Below, piece after piece: positions 56,751 through 64,000 of a DNA stretch of 64,000 nt (position 1 is its first letter; each line of letters starts with the position of its first letter). A program made the position numbers and the translations under genes. The stretch is from assembly GCA_012934845.2 (NCBI GenBank), contig WNNJ02000185.1, forward strand, positions 186,001-250,000, given 5' to 3'. Source of the stretch: Pomphorhynchus laevis (lineage: Eukaryota > Acanthocephala > Palaeacanthocephala > Echinorhynchida > Pomphorhynchidae). A model generated the notes under the pieces. The model had not been told where the DNA came from. It saw only the letters and a program-made list of their open reading frames with translations, and searched no databases.

Positions 56751-57203
56751 ACATCAGAAAAGATAGTAAAATTGAGAATATATTATAACAGCCTGAAACT
56801 TAGCCACACAATATTGAAAAATTGTACGATTCAAAGACCCTTGCACAACACTGTATACCAATTCACATGTTCAAAGCTGAATGTAAGGTCAGTTCTAACA
56901 TTTATATTGGTTATACGAAGCAACGGTTGTATTCACGAATGACTCAACATTCATATAGCGGTGTGATTAAGAAGCATATGGAAGATGAATCCTACTATCA
57001 ATCGCAAAGATTAAGGATTCGTAAAGACATTAAGGATTTTTTAATTTTCAAATACTACTAAATTAGATAACTTACAATTTAATGTAATTTGTATTTTTTA
57101 TTTTACAGATGTCTGATTATGATCTATGTCAAGATCGAAATATCACAAGAAATTTTGCGCTTTTTATTGTGTTGCAAAATGGTACTTTTCACATTTTGAA
57201 AAT
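56751..57203 (+). repeat. Right inverted arm of the Penelope-like element
   Basis: Encodes the same IYIGYTKQRLYSRMTQHSYS segment on the + strand as the left arm does on the minus strand; only a few differences. Confidence 0.88.
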
Positions 57204-57439
57204 CTAATCTATTATTTTTATTTTATTAGGTATTATTTATAAGATATGAATTTATACTTATATTTTAAAAAATAAAAATAATTTTATTATGTATAGACGA
57301 AGGATGTCGTCAAGATTTATAAACTGTTTCAATAAATTCATTCATTTGCCACACACCAAAAGAAAATCAATTTCAAATTTTTGTTAAATTAATAAGTTAT
57401 AATACAAGTAATACAAATGTTTTACAACAAAGCGGACGA

Positions 57440-57722
57440 TAGCAGTCCGCTGACATGGCTTTAAACATACACGCTATGTTGACACGTAAAATTTCAGCGC
57501 TGATTCACTGTTGTAGCCATCTATATGTACTCTGATCTTGAGTCGTCTTTCCTAATCGATTCCCGAGGACGCGCAGAAACTCTATTACATATATTGCCGG
57601 GATGACCTAGAGTATCTACCGCAACCGAGACAAACTCGTATACATAGCTGTCTATTTCGATGTATTTGTGGCGTTTTGCGATGTTCGGCTCCATAGGGCA
57701 TGGCATTTAATGAATTAATCGC
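57440..57722 (-). mobile_element. LINE-D copy 2, C-terminal fragment
   Basis: The minus strand reads AKRHKYIEIDSYVYEFVSVA and VDTLGHPGN, then ISAEI near 57,500, the conserved C-terminal block of the RLE-group retroelements. It is the inverse of 62.70-62.87 kb. 57,206-57,439 is AT-rich and empty. Confidence 0.75.
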
Positions 57723-57724
57723 AG

Positions 57725-58720
57725 TTGCTGATCAATAGAAGTTGTTCACTCAGTGTGATCATTCCTCGAGTCCAGTCCCTCTTCGGCTCTTTTGAAGCTG
57801 GATTTTCACAACGCATTCAATTGCCTGGATCGATTGGTGATGCATTCTGCTGTTCGCGAGCTAGTGCCAGGACTGCTACCTTTCGTTATACGTTGTTACG
57901 CATTCGACTCTACTTATGTTCGGCAATTGTGTAATTTCTTCTAGAATCGGCGTCCAGCAAAGAGACCCTCTTAGACCTTTTTTATTCTCGCTTACCATTA
58001 ATTACTTAATGCACAGCTTGAAGTCTTTATTTAATACTTGGTATTTGGATGACTAGATCTTGGGTGGACCAGACTATCTTCTCCGTTGTGACGTGTTGCC
58101 CATACTCTGCACAGTAGAAAAACTGATTTTGAAACTAAACACAGCTAAATGCGAGCTGATCAGCAATAGTCCGACACTTTTCGGGGATCTAAAACGACTT
58201 TTACCTGAACTGAGGTGCATTTCCCCAAGTGAGGTATTGCTTCTCGGGTGCCCAATATTTGGTGTTGATTACATCCGAATACAAATTAAGGTCGCGTTAA
58301 CCCAGTTAGGATGTATAAGCTAGCTGTCATCTTTGCTCCGCTGTCAGGATGCACTCATCTTGATGTCCAGTTCGTTAAGTCTTCCACAGATTGTGCATAT
58401 TCTTTGAGCCTCATCCTGCTATGAGTTCTTTGACCTCCTGAGGTATTTCGATGAACTGCAGTTGCAAATTGTCAGGGAGACTCTAAACGTAAAAATTGAC
58501 GGGCTAACGGCTATTCAGGCGCTCACGTCAATTCGTTTCGCTGGCCTCGGTTCACAATTCGCATGCGACTTCACAGTTCCAGCCTTTACCTCGTTATCCG
58601 CCTCGATCGGGATTGTAACTGCAATTTTGGAAAAATCCGAAATCAATCCAGCATATGTTTTTACACGACGTTGATCAATCCGTCACTTCCATTTGGCGCC
58701 GGGAAACTGCATTGGATCCA
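57725..58720 (+). mobile_element. LINE-D copy 1, left part (RT), interrupted by Gypsy-2
   Basis: RT of the same broad group as LINE-F: AFNCLDRLVMHSAVRELVPG near 57.82 kb (the NAFN-type motif A region), GVQQRDPLRPFLFSL (motif B), YLDD and LGG near 58.05 kb (motif C), LILKLNTAKCELISNS, SEVLLLGCPIFGV and IRFAGLGSQ. It has many frameshifts and stops. It continues at 62,548 on the far side of Gypsy-2. Confidence 0.78.
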
Positions 58721-58857
58721 TGTAGTGTAAACAGATACGCTTGTAAAAAGCTTTATTGAGTAATATCTACAAAACAAAGTAGTAAATCAGTAAGTGTAAA
58801 TAGTTAACATTAAGGGTTAAGATTTACAATATAAATGGTAAGGTAATTTTCATCACA
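58721..58857 (-). repeat. Gypsy-2 3' LTR, 137 bp
   Basis: Begins TGTAGTGTAAACAG and ends TTTTCATCACA on the + strand; identical to the copy at 62,411. Confidence 0.95.
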
Positions 58858-58929
58858 TTCTCCCCCGCCATAGATAATCCTGCAAGTAGCTCGGCGCTTG
58901 TCGTGCTCTAACTGGTCTCTTCGGTCCAC

Positions 58930-59890
58930 TGGCGTCTCTATCGTTGTCGTTGTCGTTGAAGTAAGTTCCCTGTGTCGTGGCATGATCGCCGTCGCTCTTC
59001 TATTGATGGGTCGTGAACACCATCCATTGTTGGTTCGTTTAGTTCATCCGTTGGTGTGTTATTATTGCAGCATTCTTGAGGTAACCTTGCAATATCGCGA
59101 TTTGAGACTGTTCTATGCTGCCCGTTAGGGTATGAGACTGTTGAATAATAAGGATTTATATTTTCTAGTTTGGCTGGCAGTAAGTTAGGACAATGTTTGG
59201 ATGTTCGGTTGTGGTTTTTCACTAACACGGACTGCGCATGCGTCAGCCATTGCGGGAGTTGGTTTTGTTTAAGGTATCGTCGGCTGTATCTGAAAATCCT
59301 ATCGTGTGGACATTCGTTAGTGACTGTACATAGTAAGCTACGACTGCAGTTGAGGGCATGTTGTAGGACTTTCTCCCAGTCTTTTATTCCAAGATTGAGG
59401 GTGCGTAGTGCTAGACGTATCGTAGTCCAAATCTGGCTGACAAATCGTTCCGCTTGTCCGTTTCCTCTGGGATTGAATGGAGACGAATGACTTGAGGATA
59501 TGTTCCGAGAAAGTAAGTATTGTTTCAGCTCGGTTGACCTGAAGCAAGTTGCATTATCAGAATGTATAAACTCCGGGGTGCCGAACGTCGAAAATAGCAT
59601 TTCAAGCTTCTCAATCACTGTTTGTGAACTGGTGTCTTTGCAGCGGAAACCGAATGGAAAACGACTGTATTCGTCGACCACGACCAGGAGGTAAGGATTT
59701 CTTTGTGTTGATGTTGGTAAAGGACCTTTGAAGTCCATGGGATCCTTCTAGATGCGGATACTGGGGTTTTATCTCTGAACAAACTAAGCAGTTATTGCAA
59801 GTTAGTCTTACGTCGTCGCATGAAAACGGTAGATTGTTTTTTCGTACATATGCTGTTAAGCGTCGTATTCCAGGATGGCACAAATCAACG
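58930..59890 (-). pseudogene. Gypsy-2 integrase (fossil)
   Basis: Zinc-binding region CHPGIRRL..CNNCLVCSEIKP, catalytic core MDFKGPLP, VVVDEYSRFPFGF, FIHSDNATCF and NPRGNGQAERFVSQ. Broken. Confidence 0.9.
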
Positions 59891-59999
59891 TGTAGCTGTT
59901 TAAGAGAGGCTAGATCAGACCCTGCTGCGCAGACTCGCGTTAAAGTGTCGGCAACGTGGTTTTGTTTGCCAGGTCTGTAGATAATCTTTAATTCGAACT

Positions 60000-61540
60000 A
60001 TGATAGTTTGAGGTGCCATCTACTAATCTTCTCATTTTTGATTTGGCTCTTGCTCTTGTTGTTTAGCATGAACGATACGGACCTTTGATCAGTAATAATC
60101 GTAAAGGGGCGTCCGATAAGGTGGTGTATCCACTTTCGAAGTGACTCCACAATAGCATGCGCTTCTTTCTCAATTGCCGAATATCGCGACTCCGGATTGG
60201 TCAACGACCGAGAGAAAAAGGCCACTGGTCTTCCTTCTTGGCTGAGAGATGCGGCTATGGTTGTCGCGGATGCGTCAGTTTCGACAGTTAATGGCTTATT
60301 GTTGTCAATGTGATATAGTGCGGCTTTTATTATGTCCGATTTTATGCCTTCGAACGCTGCGATTGCCTCATCATTCATGGGAAACTGTGAAACTTTAATT
60401 TTTGCCATTTTGAGTGAAAAGTTTGCTATCCAATTCGCATAGTAAGCAAACATACCTTGCACTCGTTTAAGTTCAGACTGACATGATGGAATTGGCAGGG
60501 ATTTCAGAGGCTCAAATCGTTCCGGGTCTGGTTTGAAGCTACCATTTTTGATCTGATATCCGAGAAGGTTGATTTCTTCTCTACAGAATTTGCATTTTCC
60601 ATTGTTGAACTTTAAGTTTAATGATGTACAGACTGAAAGAAATCGATCTACATTTCGGTCATGCTCCTCTTCTGTGCGTCCACATATAGTGATGTCGTCT
60701 AGGTAGACGTATGTGTCGGTCAAATCATTGTCCGCGATTATTTTATCCATGATTCTTTGAAAGCATGCTACCGCGTTCGTTAAACCAAAAGGAATCCTTG
60801 TAAATTGATAAAGTTTGCCGCATGCTTCGAATGCCGTATATTGACGATCGGATGGGTGAATTTCGACTTGGTGATAGGCGGATTCAAGATCAATAGTTGA
60901 GAAGAATTTGTATTAAGATATTTCCGTGATCAGGTGCTCTATGTTTGGAAGTGGATATCCGTCGAGATGTGTATATTGGTTTATTGTCTTGGAATAGTCC
61001 ACAACCATTCGTTTCTTTCTTCGCTGGTTAGTCGTCACGAATGCTTGTGCTCGCCAAGGCGATGTGCTCGGCTCAATTATGTGTTCCCGCAGAAGTTTGT
61101 CTATCTCATTACGCATGAACGCATAGTTCTCGCGTGTGTGTTTTCGAGATTTTGTAATAATAGGTGTACAGTTTTATTTTAAGTGCTCAAATAGCTTTGG
61201 AGGTTCAGCAATGTTCATTACTCTCAATGAAATTGGTTCTTCTTGACCGTGAAATCGAAATTGTATGTTGGAATGTCTCTTCATAAAGTCGATACCAAGG
61301 ATGATGTCTGAACAAAGATCGTCTAGAATCAGTAGTTTCACGTTACGAAATAACTTTCCTTGCATACGAATGTCGACTTTTATCGAACCTTTTGAAGTTA
61401 CCTGAATTCCGGAGGATGCCATTGATATTTTGGATTGCAGACGCCACACTTTCACATTTAATCGTGTTATGTGATTCGAGCTTACGAAGTTCAATGTGCT
61501 CCCGGTGTCAAATAAAGCGTTTAGGCAAATGCCGTTAACA
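60000..61540 (-). pseudogene. Gypsy-2 protease, RT and RNase H (fossil)
   Basis: Protease LFDTGSTLNFVSS, RT with HLDGYPLPNIEHLI and YVYLDDITICG, GYQIKNGSFKPDPER, and RNase H with VETDASATTIAASLSQ and FTIITDQRSVSFM. Broken. Confidence 0.9.
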
Positions 61541-61599
61541 AATACCTTTTGTGTAGCAATGCTGCCGCTTGATCCGCAAAGCCCGCCGTTACTTTGGAA

Positions 61600-62400
61600 T
61601 GCAGCGTTACAGTGCCCCGACCGGCAAACCTTGGCGAAGTGTCCTGTTTTCTGACACTTATTGCATACCGAATTTCGTGCGGGACAATGTTTCCTTGTAT
61701 GCTTGAATTTTATACCGCAGAAGTAGCATTTCCACGTACTTGATTTATCAGCTGCTGCGACTTGCTCGGCATTTATGGCTGTCGAGTTGTGGTTGGGATG
61801 TACCGTTTCCTCAACGGATTCATTATGTACTGCAGATGCAAGCCGGTTAGGTGCGCCGTATGATTTGACCCTCGACTCGGCTAATTCGAGAGACCGAATT
61901 TGAGTACATGCTGTTTGTAAATGCAATTCGGAGTTTTCCAGCAATCGTTGGCGAATATGATCAGAATAGATTCCGGTGATTATGGCGTCAAGAAGCGTCT
62001 CATCGTGATAGCTCTCGGCGGTCATGGCTTCGAAGTTGCATTCCGCTGCCAGCAGACGTAGTTCGGATAAGTATTGGTCGAACGTTTCATTCGGACTTTG
62101 CTTCCGACACCGCAGCATGTGTCGGGCGTATACTTGGCTAATAGCCGCTCATATCGCTCACTGAGCAACTTTATGGCATCAGTGTAGTTCGCACACGTTC
62201 TGATGAGCTTAAACACTGCTGGCGATACGAAATTGAATAGCGTGTATAGTTGCGAGTCTTCATCCTCTACTGCCAGCTTTCGAATGTAATTTTTGAACGT
62301 TACGGACCAATGACGGAAGTGATCCTGCGCTTTAGGATCGTCGGGTAATATCGTCAGACGCTCTGGTCGTAGATGAGATTCCGCCATAGAGATAATATTA
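61600..62400 (-). pseudogene. Gypsy-2 gag region (fossil)
   Basis: FRHWSVTFKNYI and NFVSPAVFKLIRTC start the capsid region; the C terminus has the knuckles CYFCGIKFKHTRKHC and CNKCQKTGHFAKVC. Broken. Confidence 0.88.
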
Positions 62401-62456
62401 CTCAATAAATTGTAGTGTAAACAGATACGCTTGTAAAAAGCTTTATTGAGTAATAT
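62395..62456 (-). promoter_or_regulatory. Gypsy-2 candidate self-primer and primer-binding site
   Basis: On the minus strand ATATTACTCAATAAA in the LTR (62,456-62,442) is the exact complement of TTTATTGAGTAATAT (62,409-62,395), one base inside the LTR. This is the same layout as Gypsy-1 with a different sequence. Confidence 0.65.
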
Positions 62457-62547
62457 CTACAAAACAAAGTAGTAAATCAGTAAGTGTAAATAGTTAACAT
62501 TAAGGGTTAAGATTTACAATATAAATGGTAAGGTAATTTTCATCACA
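62411..62547 (-). repeat. Gypsy-2 5' LTR, 137 bp
   Basis: Identical to 58,721-58,857. On the minus strand it reads TGTGATGAAA..CACTACA. Confidence 0.95.
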
Positions 62548-62880
62548 ATCTACTAGAGAAACAGCAAACTCAAAGACTTTGGTTTAATCATAAAAGCTGC
62601 CACGTCAAGCTGGTAGACAATTCCCCCCCCCCATTTGGTTGACAAAATTCGTTTACTATCTACAAAGAACGTGCTTAACGGTTTTTTTTGAAGATACTTT
62701 TGGTTATCCCGGCGAATCTGCAATGGAGTTTCTGCTCATCTTCGGGAATCGATTAGAGAAGACGACTCAAGAGCCGCGTGCAGGTAGGTGGTTGCTACGC
62801 CGAGTCAGCGCTGAAATTCAACTGGGCAACAGCACGTGCATGTTAAAAGCCATATCAGCGAATTTAAAAGATTATCAGAT
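62548..62880 (+). mobile_element. LINE-D copy 1, right part (C terminus)
   Basis: Reads GYPGESAMEFLLIFGNRLEK and GRWLLRRVSAEIQLGNSTCM, the terminal block of the protein group. It joins the left part once Gypsy-2 is set aside. Confidence 0.78.
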
Positions 62881-63762
62881 CTGCAATTTATATCACTAAA
62901 AATATCCACGTTTATATAAGCTTGTACCAAGAAAGAATGACAAAATTAGATAACCAAATTAATCCAAGGTTCATCAGCATTACGTGTTCTATTTATTAAC
63001 GTGTTGGATTTATTTAAAACATATATCTATATATTAAAACACATTTTTATTCTGCAACTTCATTCTTCAAATGTTCATTTCTTGAAAATTTCCGCGCTAT
63101 ATATTGATCGGTTCTCTAAGAAGCCCGGTTTTCTTGGTTTTATTCAAAACATACATTACGTATCTGCAATTTTGTTTATCAAAGGTTAATGATCATTTAT
63201 TAAAAATATCCGCACTGTATGTTAATCGGTGATCTAAGCAGCCCGATTTTCTTAATAATGCGTAACTCACAGTTTACAAAATCAAATTGATATTTAGTGA
63301 TCTTAATATAACTGACACGGTTTATCGCTCTTTCAAAAATTCAGCTACATTTGTTATATAAATGATTGAGTTGTATAATTTCCTTTTATCCACTATTTCT
63401 ACTATGTGAATATTTGGTTTTTCTAATAACACCTAAGATACAGAAGGTATGTGATCACGATCGTGGTCGCTTATTAATAGTTAGGAATTCAGTTTATAAA
63501 GAGAGCTGATAAACTTTAGTAAAATGATACGCTTGCGCAGTTCTTGATTTAAACTTTGATGATTTAATTTTGCACTGATTTAATCTAATTTTACTGAAAT
63601 ATAATTTACTGCTAATGTCTTTAAAATAGGATTAAAGCAAAGTGTAGAATGCATCCATCAAAATTACGATTATTATTAAATACAACAGCAGCAAAAGAGC
63701 GTAGAGCTCGTACAGGCTGGGTACAGAATAAAAAAACAAATATTAATGAAAATCTGATTGTT
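62881..63762. other. AT-rich DNA, possibly including a LINE 3' UTR
   Basis: The right part may be the 3' UTR of the minus-strand LINE that ends at 63,763. Nothing else is recognised apart from the duplicated segment listed next. Confidence 0.4.
63083..63252. repeat. Imperfect direct repeat, 118-bp spacing
   Basis: TCCGCGCTATATATTGATCG with TCTCTAAGAAGCCCGGTTTT recurs as TCCGCACTGTATGTTAATCG with GATCTAAGCAGCCCGATTTT. Confidence 0.75.
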
Positions 63763-64000
63763 CTAAGTCAGTACATTCTTCAGACTTCTCTTGAAGGACA
63801 AAATACTGGAGGCAGAAACCATTTTACTTGATAGCTTATTCCAGCTTTTCCACGTTCGGTTGACAATTGTGTTAAATCTTCTTCGTGGACGAATGTGGGT
63901 CTTTAACGTGAGATGATGTCCCCTCAATCTGTTTGAATTTTGAAGTTCAAAGAGTTTACGACAAACATGTTCCCACTGCCCTTTTTGAACATTAAGCGTT
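63763..64000 (-). pseudogene. LINE-G ORF2 C terminus, runs off the window
   Basis: The minus frame is open from the edge to TAG at 63,763: GQWEHVCRKLFELQN, NRLRGHHLTLKTHIRPRRRF, WNKLSSKMVSASSILSFKRS, the usual C-terminal layout of CR1/Jockey-group LINEs (RGH, WN, FK..L). The rest lies right of the window, so whether the element is intact cannot be judged. It differs from LINE-B, C and E. Confidence 0.75.

Larger units (their letters stand above)
55545..57205 (-). mobile_element. Penelope-like element remnant with GIY-YIG endonuclease and inverted arms
   Basis: Reading on the minus strand from about 56.69 kb, the RT end has FTVEFENQNVLPFLDVLF, VYRKITYDGQ and IKSLLHRAYRICTNW, typical of Penelope RT. 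A GIY-YIG domain follows, then a 3' region. A second, inverted copy of the 3' part lies at 56,751-57,203. Most of the RT is absent. Broken, but the arms are almost identical, so the rearrangement is recent. Confidence 0.85.
58721..62547 (-). mobile_element. Gypsy-2, young LTR retrotransposon fossil inserted in LINE-D
   Basis: Gypsy/Ty3-type on the minus strand. The 137-bp LTRs are identical, so insertion was recent. Flanking pentamers are ATCCA (left) and ATCTA (right), a target duplication with one mismatch. Parts from high to low coordinates: gag, two CCHC knuckles, protease, RT, RNase H, integrase. It looks nearly whole, with only a handful of breaks. Confidence 0.93.

Noticed and set aside
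57440-62870. One large DNA transposon with terminal inverted repeats
   Set aside because: Both ends encode the LINE-D C-terminal block and no transposase is present.
63649-63831. A 60-codon + strand ORF starting MHPSKLRLLL
   Set aside because: It is antisense to the LINE-G C terminus, whose WNKLSSKM and FKRS motifs on the minus strand explain the sequence better.

Overview
The window looks like arthropod (probably insect) nuclear DNA. It is AT-rich, carries one interrupted host gene, and is otherwise filled with old and young transposable elements. The host gene is an orthologue of TRIP4 (activating signal cointegrator 1, ASC-1). It lies on the + strand from 18,648 to 31,531 as eleven exons whose splice phases all agree and give 455 codons. 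Six of its ten introns are only 43-56 nt, while intron 4 has grown to 8 kb by transposon insertion. The species cannot be named from this sequence.

Layout. 1-3.4 kb: LINE-A copy 1, an APE-type LINE with two ORFs whose start is off the left edge. 3.4-8.6 kb: AT-rich DNA with a LINE-B fragment, a 161-bp tandem duplication and a LINE-A fragment. 8.6-16.5 kb: a LINE-E fragment broken by LINE-B copy 1, then LINE-B copy 2 in tandem, then a LINE-E endonuclease fragment. 16.5-18.6 kb: AT-rich DNA and a palindromic MITE. 18.6-31.6 kb: TRIP4, with a foldback element, a LINE-B relative, a 1.2-kb giant palindrome, an almost intact retroelement with a CXC-like N terminus and a restriction-like endonuclease (LINE-F), and two more MITE copies in intron 4. 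31.9-40.1 kb: LINE-A fragments joined tail to head on both strands. 40.4-47 kb: LTR-element tail fossils, LINE-B and LINE-C fragments and a 13-bp minisatellite. 47.4-51.3 kb: Gypsy-1, with 89-bp LTRs and a 5-bp target duplication. 51.3-55.1 kb: LINE-E copy 1, nearly full length. 55.5-57.2 kb: a Penelope-like element with a GIY-YIG domain and long inverted arms. 57.4-62.9 kb: two opposed LINE-D pieces, one split by Gypsy-2, whose 137-bp LTRs are identical. The right edge holds the C terminus of another LINE.

The most interesting signals are four. (1) In both Gypsy elements the sequence one base inside the 5' LTR is perfectly complementary (12 and 15 nt) to a motif inside the LTR, and the two elements have different but matching versions; this is what RNA self-priming would leave. 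(2) LINE-F is a roughly 1,005-codon RLE-type retroelement whose only visible interruption is a 17-bp tandem duplication. (3) LINE-A copies repeatedly sit with a 5' part directly after another copy's TTATTA-like tail. (4) Intron 4 of TRIP4 holds a 1.2-kb palindrome and a palindromic MITE family. No operon, CRISPR array, tRNA or rRNA gene was seen.
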